Assembly (NCBI RefSeq): GCF_022376445.1
Contig: NW_025954996.1
Span: 1-64,000 of the forward strand
Reading direction: 5' to 3'
DNA: 64,000 nt
Source of the DNA: Fomitopsis serialis
Lineage: Eukaryota; Basidiomycota; Agaricomycetes; Polyporales; Fomitopsidaceae
The notes below the pieces were generated by a model. The model was given only the letters and a program-made list of their open reading frames with translations, was not told the DNA's origin and did not search any database. The translations under genes and the position numbers were made by a program. Position 1 is the stretch's first letter. Each line of letters starts with the position of its first letter. Below are positions 9,521 to 20,534 of the stretch, in pieces.

Positions 9521-10979
9521 TCAGTACCGGAGATTCTGAATCATCTTGACGACATACCTCACTCGCACGTAAACAGCGACCAGAAGCACCAGCGGCGCTA
9601 CGCCAAACAACACGATACGCACAGCGAGCACCGTGTTCCCGGTAGAGAAGTGTGACCAGAGGCCTCCCAAAAACACCGTGAGCAACAGCAAGGGAAACAG
9701 CAGGTATCCAGAAAGACTGTACGTTAGAATGACCGGTAAGCATATGCACAACAGGATGTACAGAGCCCAGCACGTACCGATGATACTTCCAGACAAGCTT
9801 GGCTTTGGGGTTGCCCCCGAAGAGACGCCCGTCAAACCAGACACTGCCAATGCCGATGAAGACTTGGACGACTACTACCCAGAACACACTGATGTAGCCC
9901 AGAATCTGTTCGCGCAGTCAGCGGTGAACATCACTCCGGTCAAACACAACACTGACGCCGTGCCATGTCGTCGCATGACGCGACCCGTGCAGAGTCTTGT
10001 TCCACCAGATGGCCAGCGTGCCGAGTAATAGTGCAGGAAAGCTGCCCCAGAGTATGGCATATTGATGGCGAGCAAGGCCTGCCGCCTTTGTTCTTGGCTG
10101 CGAAGTCGGTTGAAGTGTTACGATGCCTAAAACTCATCCCATCAACCACCATCCGCGTCAAACGCGACTCGGGAAAAGATGATTCGAATCGGCATTCACA
10201 CCACACAGAGTATAGTGGCATCGTGCCGGCACTCACACGCACAAATCCTATCATGTCGTTCGGAGGCGGGAGACCAGCCAGACACTGGCACGTTCCGAGG
10301 AAACGATGCGTTTCCGCCGCCGTGAGTCCATCACCGACCTTGGCCTGGCGCGCTCTCACCATCGCTGGCGATGATATGGTCATTCTGGGCCATGTCCGAC
10401 CCAGCAAGACCGACAGACTAGTGACGACTGTGGGTGAGACCAGGTGCGAAGACCTGACAATATGGAAATAGCTGTCAAGATTATCGGGCGCCGATTCGAG
10501 TGGTGTATACCGTATCCCCGATGTGATTAGACGCCAATGCGATGTTACTCACCATACGCCAACAGGCAGATGGATAGACTTTGGAGTATGGGATGCCAAA
10601 AGAACCACCCGAGCTTGACGGGGTTGCTCACGAAGACGATCAACCAAGTTCCCAGAAGGAAGGCCTATGACTGCCTGGGTAAATCGACCTCCTCATGTGA
10701 GAGCGCGATCTCTCACCCCTGCAGCGACCTTCCCCGGACCAGAGTGTGAGCTACGCTTCTCGTTGGACTAAGTTTAGCACTCACGTATGCAGCGATTTGT
10801 GCGAAATTGTCCCCCATGCGATCTTCAGGCCGAATGTTGTCGGAATCTAGCACAGCGTATTGGGAATCTTCAGCGACATCTTCTACGATCAAAGGGTCGT
10901 TTTCTTCGCCCTCATTTGGCTCGTCGTGTGGGAAGGTTTCCGTTTTCGGCGTTGGTGCGAGGGCAATTGCACCGCTCAT
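9521..10979 (-). CDS. cytochrome b561 / ferric-reductase-like transmembrane protein
   Basis: Five exons join in phase: 10979-10785, 10664-10553, 10126-9957, 9905-9778 and 9716-9521, giving 266 residues. After an acidic cytosolic N-terminus (~60 residues) there are about six membrane helices. The four histidines expected to bind two b hemes are present in FFWHPILQ, GLARHQYAI, TTWHG and KYHRLSGYLLFPLL. WWNKTLHGSRHATTWHG and TLQPTSQPRTKAAGLARHQ are typical of fungal b561 proteins. The family moves electrons across membranes, often from ascorbate or a similar donor to ferric iron. The second intron (10552-10127, 426 nt) is unusually long for this genome, although the protein reads straight across it (LLAY-GIVTLQP). 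The gene is divergent from the dehydrogenase at 11431. Confidence 0.85.
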
Positions 10980-11430
10980 GCTTGTGTAACTATGGGAGAC
11001 TCTGCAGAGATGCACGGTGATAGATAGAGGCTAGCAAAGTCATTGCAGCGCTGGGTTGAGTAAATTACTGCATGCGCTGCGCAAGGCCGCAACAAGTCAG
11101 CTTCCGGCCATTGAGCATAGGGACCGGCATTCTCCGCGCCTCGGCATGGTCCGGACATTCGATGGCGAGGCATGCTCCGGAACCTTCCGGGGACCCGGCA
11201 CGTTCGATGTCGATCTAGATCGGTTTGTTTAGACGCTGGATCGGGGGCGCCTATTCCCGTGGGGAAGGCCCGGAGCCTAAAGGCGTCCGTGCCGTCTGGT
11301 CCGCTGACCGCGACCATGGACGCGAAGTCGAGGTCGGGCAGACTGGGAGACTCCGACTCAGAGACCCATTACCCTCATCACTGCCGGCGCCGTCGACGAG
11401 CGCCTTGACCTCGACCACCACCTTCTCATC
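10980..11430. promoter_or_regulatory. shared upstream region of divergent genes
   Basis: This 451-bp gap lies between the start codons of the b561 gene (minus) and the dehydrogenase gene (plus), so both promoters must be here or in 5' introns. No TATA box or known operator was recognised. Confidence 0.4.
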
Positions 11431-12571
11431 ATGAGGCCCTCCGCTCGCTGTCTTGCCCAGGCATTGGCCTCCACACGCTCGCACTCAGTCAGTTTCATCG
11501 GACTAGGACGGATGGGCTCTCCCATGGCCTACAACCTCTTCTCGAAAACCCTGGTAGAGAACGAAGGCAGCGCACGCTTTGTGGTCTGCGATGCGCGGAC
11601 GGCTGTATCTGAGGCGTTCGCGGCGGACTTCGCGAAGCAGTTCCCCGGTACGCAGGTCGATATCGCGAACTCGCCCGAAGAGTAAGCCTTGCATCCCTCC
11701 TCACAACTAGACCCACCAGCTGGACGATCATCGGTTGACAGAGCCCTGATGGCCTCGCAGACCATCATCACCATGCTCCCTTCGACCCCCCATGTGAGAG
11801 CCGTCTACGTCGAGTCCGGCGGTATCCTCCCCGCGCTGCACAAGCTGCCAAAGGAGGCCGTCCATGCGACGCTCTGCATCGACTCGACGACGCTCGACGT
11901 AGAGACAGCGCGGGTCGTCTCATCCGACATCAGCAAGATCGGCGCGCGACTGGTCGACGCACCCGTGTCCGGCGGCGTCGCCGGTGCCAAAGCGGGCACG
12001 CTCAGCTTCCTCGTCGGCGGCACGAAGACCGCGTTCGAGCTCGCGACGCCGACGCTCGAGCGGATGGGGAAGAACATCATATACTGCGGGGGCTCGGGCG
12101 CGGGGCTCGCGGCGAAGATATGCAACAACCTTGTGCTCGGGGTGCAGCAGATCGTCGTGTCCGAGGCGATGCTGCTCGGCCAGAAGCTTGGTCTGGAGCC
12201 GAAGGTGCTCGCGTCGGTGATTAACAGCTCGACGGGTGCGTGTTGGGCCAGCTCTGTGAACAACCCGGTTCCGGGTGCTGTCCCGGACAAGTCCCCACCT
12301 TGTGAACGGGACTATGACGGTGGATTCGCGACGCGGTTGATGCTCAAGGTGCGTCCGGGGCCCGTATGGAACTATAGAAGTCACTTTAATCCGGTTGCAG
12401 GATATGGGCCTAGCAATTAACATCGCGGAGACGACGAAGACGCCGTTGCCGTTGGGTACCGCTGCGAACGAGATCTACGCGGAAGTCATTGAGGACGACC
12501 CTGATGCTGCCGAGAAGGACTTCTCGGCTGTGCACAGGTATCTACGGTTGCTGAAGAACAAGGATGTATAA
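11431..12571 (+). CDS. 3-hydroxyisobutyrate dehydrogenase, mitochondrial type
   Basis: Three exons (11431-11681, 11742-12348, 12401-12571) join in phase to 342 residues. The N-terminus MRPSARCLAQALASTRSH is Arg/Ser/Ala-rich like a mitochondrial presequence. It is followed at once by the NAD-binding Rossmann motif FIGLGRMGSPMAYNL. VDAPVSGGVAGAKAGTLSFL is the family's substrate-binding DAPVSGG signature. AAKICNNLVLGVQQIVVSEA carries the catalytic lysine region (GxxxKxxNN), and the C-terminal all-helical domain ends in DFSAVHRYLRLLKNKDV. The enzyme oxidises 3-hydroxyisobutyrate to methylmalonate semialdehyde in valine breakdown. The stretch SSVNNPVPGAVPDKSPPCER matches the usual WSSxxxNPxPG loop. 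No damage is visible. Other beta-hydroxyacid dehydrogenases share the fold, but the DAPVSGG/NN pattern and presequence favour this one. Confidence 0.92.
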
Positions 12572-12961
12572 GGGACCCGATGGAGAAGTTCAACGTGTGT
12601 TTCCGGGCTGTAAGAGTAGTCTGTGTAGCAAGTATATCATGTCACGCTCTGCTTCTAGCCATGTCGCTAGGCCTTACCCTCCACGCTCTGCACTCTGCAT
12701 TCTGCCAGTGAGCAATCTGGATGGCTCGCGGACTTGTTGCGTATGGAAGTATCTGCGCTGATTATTCAGCACATGAGGTTATGATGGAGCACCGGCCTCC
12801 CTCGACACTTACCCTAACAGCTAGCAGCCTGAGGAGAAAGATACAGTTGGCTGCTAGCTCCCGGAGGACTAGATACATCGTGCCATTGGCTACTATACAA
12901 ACGTACAAAGGCTTTGATCGACCTATGAAGAGGTAGGTAGGATGTCACTAACTAGTCATCA
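12572..12961. other. intergenic
   Basis: This is 390 bp between the convergent 3' ends of the dehydrogenase and GTPase genes. No gene or repeat is seen. Confidence 0.5.
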
Positions 12962-15900
12962 TCAACAGATAATGCAACACTTCTTCCAACACGTATCTAC
13001 ATTGTCACTGGATGCTCTGCGCGGTGTTTCGCCATTCCTTGCGCCTTGAGCCGAAGACGGAGTTCTCGACGGTGCGTCGCCATTCCCTATGCCCTGAGCC
13101 GAAGGCAGAATTCTCGACTGTTGTAAACATCTTGATACTACGTCTTTCGCTTGTTCCGCACTCTCGTAGAAGATGATGGGGTTGGTTCGGGTGTACTTCC
13201 GAAAGAGCTCCCGTTGGTACTCTTGTAGCCTTGCTTCCCGTATGTCTTCTCTGCCGACACGATCTTCTGGCCACATAGTGACCAGGAACACCAATCTTTG
13301 GAGTAGACTGCGCTGTTTGAGTTTCTCAAGAATCAGGTAGTTCCTGTTGCGAGAGAGATCCTCGCGATTTCGGCTGATGTCGACGACACAAATGACAGCG
13401 GCCCATGAACTAGAAAAAGTGCTTCTTAGATCTTGCTTCAAGTCAGCAAATTCGGTAATGGATACTCACGGTTGTGTAGTCTCGATGTCCGGAACGATGT
13501 AAGCACCCATCCCTGCTTCTCTTGATTCGGGTTCTTCAAGGTCGGGCACGTCGTATAGAACCGCCTGCAGTTCACCTCCTACGTGATACTGAGCTGTCTG
13601 TATCTCCTTCGTGCATGGCTCTCCGTGATTCTGGGGGGCAACTGGGAGGCTCGCATCGGCAGCGAGATTGATGAACTGCAGTATGGGATCAACATTATTG
13701 TCGGTGGTGATTCGGATGATCTCAACTAGCGTATACTGACAGTTGTTTTCCCCGAGCCGGTGTTGCCAATCACACTGAAAACAGTATGAGAACACTACTG
13801 AATGGTGATGAAGTAAGGACGTACAGGATGGACTGTGCAGAAGCTTGCTCGGACTTCCCCTCACGCCCATGAGGAGTATGTGGCGGAGGTGCAGGAACCG
13901 AGGTAGAAGGGACGTGAGTAGGAATGCGAGAAGTCGGAGATTGAGGAAAATTGGCCAAAGGGAGAGAATAGTTAAGACGGGAGGCAGTCGATGGCATCTT
14001 GTTGGCACCGTCGTCATCTAATGGGTACGGAACACTATCAATTGCGTAAGAGGTAAATAATATATTCCCAATTCATGAATGTCCTCATACTCACTACCGC
14101 AAGTCATCAGACATCCGGTCTTTCATCTTGTGTGCCTGTGAATGTTCGAACAACAGATTCGATATTATGGTGGTAGCGGATTGATGCGAGTCATCATGCC
14201 GTAGAACGCATGCCCCGTCTTCGAAGGCATCCTTGAACACGTCGTGAAGTTGTCGTAGTCTTACATTACCTCGCTCGGGAGAGACTTCGCTCCACATTGT
14301 AGTTACGATGGCGACGTTCCCGATGGCGTTATCTTGACAAAGTCGTCGGAAGAGTCTATAGTTCTGCAGGACGCGTTCGCTGACTCGTTTGTCGGCGATC
14401 GAATAGCAGAATATCACCCCAGCCAACGACTCGTGCCTCAAATTGCTGCGTCGCTTTTGTCAGGATGGAACCTTTTCTCAGGACACAAAACTCACATTCC
14501 CTCGAGATAGGCAATAATTTTCTCCGATACATCTGCTTGAGTGTCGACACCAGGTGTATCAACGAGCGTAACGAGTTCGCTCCCGAGCTGCATCTGTGCA
14601 ATCTGTATGTCGATTGTGCAAGAGCTCAGGCCATTCGTGACAGCTAGGTTTGAATTTGCTGCGTGATTGATGAACTGACAAGCAGCGTGATGTATCACCG
14701 TTAACTCACGCTTAAGCACTGGTAGAATCGAGCCTCACCGTCGTTTTCCCGCTTCCTGAGGGGCCCATGAGTATGAAGTAAGAAGGCGCAGAGCGAGGAG
14801 TAGACGCGGGCAGGGGAGGGGGAGTCGTCGTTGGTGGTAGTGACGGCAGCTGATACGGCGAGACAGGAGCCAATGTAGGAGTGGACGATGGTGTGGGTGT
14901 GATCGAAGATGGAGCGGAAGGTACTATATGCGGAGGCGTAGGTTCCCGCACTGGCTGGGCTTGTGCTGATAGTGCTGATTCACGCAGAGCGTCGTCTACG
15001 AGCGTGGAATCTTCCGGCGGAGGAGTAGGGTCAATCAGAGTAGGCTTACGGAGAGAAGTCGGCGTGGGTGGAAGACCTGACGAGGGCGGAGGGAATATAA
15101 GTAGGCCAGGTGGCTCAGATTTCAGAGTCTCTGCCGGCAGGAAAGCTGGGATGAGCGGAGGCGTAGGTGCAGGCGAAGGCGTAGGTACGGTCGGCCCGGG
15201 GAAGGTAAGTGCGGGGATAGGAGTCGGTGCGGGCAAAGGGATGGGTAATATTGCGAGTTCGAGAGGAGCTGGTGCAGGCGGAGTAACAGATGGGGGAGCA
15301 GGAGGGGGTGTTCGCTCAGGAGTACGAGTGACGTGATCTGAGTAGTTGGGGACTCAGCGCCGTAGATGTTGCATCTCGCACAAAGCGAACACGACGCTGA
15401 AATGGCAACGCACCTCTTGCACCAAGCTGGCATCCTGCATTTACTTTATCATCCGGGGAACACTGACGAAGATTGATCCAAAACAGTGACAACGGATCAC
15501 GATTACGACGAAACTTACGGGATTCGGGGCCGCTATATTGGGCATATGCACAGCCTGAGCAAATTCCAGCTTCGACATAAGTCTCTTGATATGGGCGGTG
15601 AGGTCTTGGCCTAGAGTCTGGCGTAGTTTGTCTCTCTCATCCTGAACTCTCCGCAGTTCTTGTCGTACTTGCTCGAGCGCAATACGGAGCTCTCGTACGT
15701 CCGCGCCCTCTTCTGTGCCTCCGCTCCCGTCTCTAAGGCCGTTCCTACTTGGAATCGGTTCAAGCGAGTCTTGAGCCGCCCTGAGCTGCTTGCCATGCGT
15801 ATCCTCGAACTCATCGAACTGATGAAGAAGTTCTTTCCCAGCAGCGGTGTTTTCAACCGACTTGCCTTCATCAACCATCTCATATTGGATGTCACAGCGT

Positions 15901-16642
15901 GTGCCATCTTTCCCCAACAATCTGGATAAGATTCTGTGCGCTGATTGACGGGTATTATCATGTCGCATGATGGGCACCCCACGATCATAGGCATCTTTGA
16001 AGAAGTCGTCTTGTAGTTCTTGTAGTCTGTTGGCACCTAGTTGTTGATCCACATCGTCCCACATGGTCGTGGCGATGACAACGTTCGTCATGGCTGCATC
16101 TCCACAGAGCTTGCGGAACAGCCTGTAGCTACCTAGATCACTCTGCGCGATTCGGTTGCTGGAAATGTCGTGCAAATAGATGATCCCGGTGAGCAGCTTG
16201 TCTTCAGAATACCTGGGAAAATTGATCAGCGCAATGGTACGGGTCGGGAGGGTGCTCCTCACGTCCTCCGCAGAAACTCTGCTATCAGCTGCAATATCTC
16301 AGCTTGAGAGCGACTGGTGTCGTCAAACCCTGGCGTATCAATCAATACAACATCGTTGGCTCCGAGCTTCATGGAGACGGCCTGTATCTCGATGGTAGAC
16401 GACTCGAGTTCGTGGCCGACCTTCAACTGGGATCCTGCTGCACAATTGGCGAACTGATGCGGAGGATCATCAACGTGATCCGACGACTTCAGCAACGAGC
16501 GTGTCTCACCGTCGTCTTCCCGCTTCCAGTGCAGCCCATAAGACTATAGGCACGTACAATGAAGTGATCGCCTTGAATGTGAGGGTCATGATCAACATCA
16601 ACAGACAACTGAGACGCACGCAAATAGCTTCGGCCCAGTCAT
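12962..16642 (-). CDS. predicted triple G-domain P-loop GTPase (gene 1)
   Basis: Start ATG at 16642, reading MTGPKLFA, then an intron, then LMGCTGSGKTT. Domain 1 (P-loop ~16511-16536) has LIDTPGFDDT and TTMWDDV, followed by a coiled coil (LRIALEQVRQELRRVQDERD). Introns 15518-15463 and 15413-15338 carry the frame, in matching phase, into a ~140-residue proline-rich linker and domain 2 (FILMGPSGSGKTT; VDTPGVDT; TTMWSEV). That linker frame has no ATG of its own. Intron 14094-14035 (GTGAGT...GATAG, 60 nt) removes a stop and joins domain 3 (VIGNTGSGKTT). Domain 3 has YDVPD instead of DTPG, and TMWP as G4. The protein ends KKCCIIC, which fits a CaaX box (CIIC) with an extra cysteine for acylation. 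Family knowledge: GIMAP/AIG1- or HSR1-type GTP switches. If splicing is wrong, these are two or three adjacent genes. Confidence 0.6.
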
Positions 16643-17882
16643 GGCGATTCTACGTTCAGCACGCAGTTATGACTACAGAGGACAGATATGAGACGATCAC
16701 AGTCGGCCCATTCCATGTATTATACTCGCGCTGGAACCATGGTACCATGATGCAGCGCGTATGTTCTAGCCACAGGAAGCACCTGTGTCGGACACCGCTG
16801 AAAACGGCAGGTTCCATGCCTCCAGTCAAACCGCGGTCCCTAGATGGCACCCAAACCGCGTTGCTGCTTCGTCGAATGGGCAAGAGTCGTGCGTGGCGCA
16901 TGTTTCGACAACAGACGACACAGGACACGCTTCTGGCGGAGGCAGTGGTGAAGTTTTGTTGGGCACTGCCGCTATCACATTTGACGCTGCTATTTATGTC
17001 AGTGCCGAAGAAATAGAAGGCAGACGGATGTTCACTGAAACTCACCCTGATAAGTACATACGAAAGACTCAGATTCCGTAGGACCGGTCAAACCTTAATC
17101 TTTCGGCGATATTTGTAACGACAGTATGGGGTATTAGACCGGGCTGCATACCGATGCCAAATAATGGCCTCTTCGTTTCGACGTTCCAGAATTCAGGAGG
17201 CACGATATTCGCCCATTGTTGCATCAGGTCCTGTTCAATCACTACACTTGACCTATGGTTGGCGAATTATGAGTAAATATGGTTTACGCAAGCTCATCAA
17301 GCGGTTCAGGCTTACCTCAAATAAGCCATGCATGATTAGCCGTCCATGACAAACGATCCATTGGTCGTGAACGATTAGAAGGGATCCGGGGTGCCATGCT
17401 ATGATGTCGTAGTTTGGGAGGTCTGCTTGTCGTCGAAGCCAATTAAGCGGACTCAAGGCTGCCCAGGGAGGGCTGGCCATGGGATAGCTGCAGGGACTGG
17501 TCTGGGGTATGACTGAGATGATTGGACGAGCGCAGAAGTAACGCTGCAGGACAACTGCAGGACGTCTGTATTCAGGCCCGGGAAGCCCCGGGCCGGCCTC
17601 CGATCCGGACTCCGACTCACAGTGGCAGCCACGCTTGTCTTCAAGTTCGAATTCACCATGGATTCACCAAGCTCGGGATTAGCATTACACTGGCATATGT
17701 ACTACTCTCGCCATCTGGTGTACATCATTCAGCAAGAAAGCATAAACTGAGATTAATGAAGTGCTAAAGCACGGTCGCATGTAGATTCTCGAACTATCAT
17801 GGCGGGCACAAGATGCATCAGATAGTAGTACCTGAGTCATACAAACGTGAGTGGCGAGTGCAGTAGACTGGCGCGCCGTTCC
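16643..17882. other. intergenic, no gene seen
   Basis: About 1.2 kb upstream of triple GTPase gene 1 and downstream of the next GTPase gene. Open frames are short and unlike any family in the window. Confidence 0.5.
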
Positions 17883-18961
17883 TCATGACTCAAGGACGCG
17901 GTACACCTTCAAGCAGAAGAGGGTACGAAACTCCACTCGAAATCCCGCCTGCAAGAGTCTACGCACGCTGCCAACCTCCATCTTTTCAGCCTCCCTTTTG
18001 GTCCGCCGCAGTTCCTCTCTCGTCTTCTTCAGCTCCTCTCTCAGTTTCGTGACCTCCGCCCTGTTCGCGTCTTTCATCTCATCGGCGAGGTCCTGCAATT
18101 GCCGCTGGTACCTCTCCTCCTGTTCTCTGAGTAGCTGGTGCAAGTCAACACCGGCAGCGGTTTCGGGTACTTGCTTCTTCTGCTCCACGAGCTCGTATTG
18201 CATCTGGAGCTCCTGGGCTGAATTGTCCAGAAGTATCGAAATCGCTGTGCGAGCGGACTCTGCGTGGTTGTAGTGGCGGATCATTTTTGCCCCTGCCTCG
18301 ATCGCCGGTTGGTAAAAGATGGGTTTGGAGGCCAGCTCCTGCTCTCGTGCGCGTCCGATCTCCTCCGAGACGTCCTCCCACATCGAGGTGACGATGAGGA
18401 CATTCTTCATCGCGTTCGGTCCACATATCTTCCCAAAAAGCCGGAAATTCTCTCGAGCGATTCCTCCTACGCGCCGGTCGGAGATGCGGTGCATGTAGAT
18501 GACTCCAGATAATAGCACGTCCCGTTCGTATCTGCGTGCGTGACTCAGCTACGAAGAGACTGTGCCATTGACGGACCGGTCACTCACGTCTTTTTTAAGA
18601 ATTTACCTATGTCTTCTAGAACGTCCGCCTGCGACCTTGTCGTGTCGTCAAATCCGGGCGTATCAATAAGCACGACTTTGGTGTCGCCAATCATGCAGTG
18701 TGCGACATCGATATTGGTCGTGCACGATCGGAGGCCCGTTCCTACTTTCAGATCTGAACCGCATACGCGATTGATGAACTGGATAATGTGTCATATCTTC
18801 ACTACGATCAAGCCGGACATGCGAAGCTATGCTCACTGTCGATTTTCCTGCCCCTGTAGGGCCGGTGACTCTAGAACCAGACGCGAATCAGCGCGGGTGC
18901 GGCAGTGATCAATGCGAGGGACTCACGCAATCAGCTTCAGGTTCCCGTTGTAGAGCGCCAT
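17883..18961 (-). CDS. single G-domain P-loop GTPase (VTGPTGAGKST type)
   Basis: Four exons, about 300 residues. The start ATG (18961-18959) opens MALYNGNLKLIA, which is split by an intron in the alanine codon. Next come VTGPTGAGKST (G1), an intron, FINRVCGSDL, CTTNID (switch region), VVLIDTPGFDDT (G3) and LIVTSMWEDV (G4-like). The C-terminal third is a coiled coil (VTKLREELKKTREELRRTKR), and the end RVEFRTLFCLKVYRVLES is basic and hydrophobic. Intron positions match the other cluster members. The closest paralogue is the gene at 23257-24353: start, intron sites and about 250 bp of upstream sequence all correspond. Likely a GTP-controlled switch or oligomerising GTPase; function unknown. Confidence 0.8.
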
Positions 18962-20534
18962 TGTGTTCCCGGAGGTGTCAATGGTCAAGGGAATGGAATT
19001 CGCAAGCGGTAGTGCTGTGGTACGATGAAACTTGAAGGCGCATCCTGTCCGTTAGCATCATATATTTTTGCTACGCTACTCAGATAGCAAGTATGGAAGT
19101 GGCTTCGCGTCGCACCTGTAACACGCACTGGTGGCCACACGCGAAGGCGCATTGCATCTCGTCACACGTGTACCTTGTTGCCCCCGTGTTCAGTGATCCG
19201 CGATATACAGACCTGCAATGCGACGCCGGCGCTTCAGTGTGGCTCGTTCTGCATGTCCATCACATTGACTGAAATACCGAATTTCATCCAGCGACAGGTG
19301 GCACACCGTGACGGACCAGTATGCTCTGCAACTGCCAAAAGATATCCAATCGTAGCTATAAGCTATGCTGACTGGCGTGACCCCCAGTGTCCGATTTCAG
19401 CCAGGAGAATCCCCAACGATTTTAGCATCACAGGCATGGAGCATAGGCACCCGTTGACGGATGCAATACACCGCGGAAGCGGAATTAGGAGCAATTGCTA
19501 TCGGCGATAACAACTATGTTGCAGCTCAACTGAAGGGGTGTCGGCGATCAAAGATCCTGATTATTTGAGTTACTCAGTACGCACCAACACTGAGGCCACT
19601 TCTCATACCAAGACCTTCCACACGGGAGGGGTTTGTGTCGAACCTAGCCATTTGCGGAGCAACACAAAATACGAATGAGTCGACATGTTGTCGCGGAATT
19701 TTCCGTGCCTTTGGTCAGCGGTCAGTAACTAGACCGTGACATTAAGTTCCTCGTTAAGGCGGCGAGGGCACGGCACTGTCCTAACACAGCTCAATGAAGC
19801 GGGACTCGAGAGGCACATACCTAGGACAGGATGAGGTGCACAGAGTGACGTGTAGGACAATAGCAGTCGCCGCTCGCTTCCGGGGAAACCTACAGAGGTC
19901 GGCATATGAGTCCGTGGACAACACGTGGCGTTGACAAGTCTCGGAACACAGGCAACGGGCAACGATGGATATAGATACTTGACGTAATGATCCCTTTGAA
20001 TACGCAGGACGCCGCATAAGCGAGTCGGCCTTGGTCTACGGTCGCTTTGAGCAGTCAGTATTGGCGCACCGAGGAAACAGTGTATGCAGAGCACGAACAG
20101 CGTCATTGCCTACCAGTAGCACGAAGCCAGCCCGGGCCAGACAGTAGCCATGAGGTTTCCAGCTTGAACCCGTTAGCCTCATGGTCGCCTCCTCAGATTC
20201 ATTTCCGACTTTGAGCACGGACCTTGAGGCTTAACGCAAGTTACGCGGTGAACGTTTGAACGCTGATATGTGCCGCCGCATGTCGTCGAAGGCTTACCGT
20301 ACACGTTGAGCTAGCCGCACACCGTTCGGGTAAAGTTACACGCAACCTGGGTGTGTTGTCTTCACCATGCATGAGTGCAGGACGGCGGTTGATGGCAAAT
20401 TGAGACCTCGCTCGCGGCTGCAGGTTGTTGAGATTGATAGACGCCTAGCAATATTGCATGAGCGTATAGTCTGGATACGAAGTTATCATGTGTACGAGAC
20501 GCATTCCATCTACAAGTCTACACACGACCTCGAC
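18962..20534. other. intergenic between divergent GTPase genes
   Basis: About 1.57 kb with no supported gene. The proximal ~270 bp (to about 19230) resembles the upstream region of the 23257-24353 paralogue: AACACG words and a CAGTGATC-GCGAT-CAGACCT block recur at 19190-19220 and 24570-24590. Confidence 0.5.
19055..19074 (-). promoter_or_regulatory. conserved TATA-like element upstream of GTPase gene
   Basis: The minus strand reads CAAAAATATATGATGC about 100 bp before the ATG of the 17883-18961 gene. The same AAATATAT(G/C)AT core occurs at 24430-24445 and 25052-25070, before the paralogue and the relic, at 76-80 bp. Conservation in three copies supports a core promoter role. Confidence 0.5.

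Noticed and set aside
11805..12423. Long minus-strand frames opposite the hydroxyisobutyrate dehydrogenase exon
   Set aside because: They mirror a GC-rich coding exon with clear protein homology on the plus strand; no domain or splice support.
14094..14441. Treating GTPase domain 2 of triple gene 1 as a separate short gene ending at 14094
   Set aside because: The frame feeding it has no start codon, and a canonical intron beginning inside the stop region continues it in phase into the next domain. The separate-gene model remains the alternative if RNA data disagree.
1505..14557. The 14-mer TCGACACCAGGTGT at 1506, 3686 and 14544
   Set aside because: At 14544 it encodes the VDTPGVD motif of a GTPase; the other two sites show no GTPase frame. 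Shared words of this length are not very improbable in 64 kb, so I do not treat it as a regulatory site.
20367..20534. Upstream in-frame ATG that would extend the 20535 GTPase by 56 residues
   Set aside because: Similarity to the related domain in triple gene 2 starts only after MTFKPL, and the extra residues have no family support. It stays a possible alternative start.
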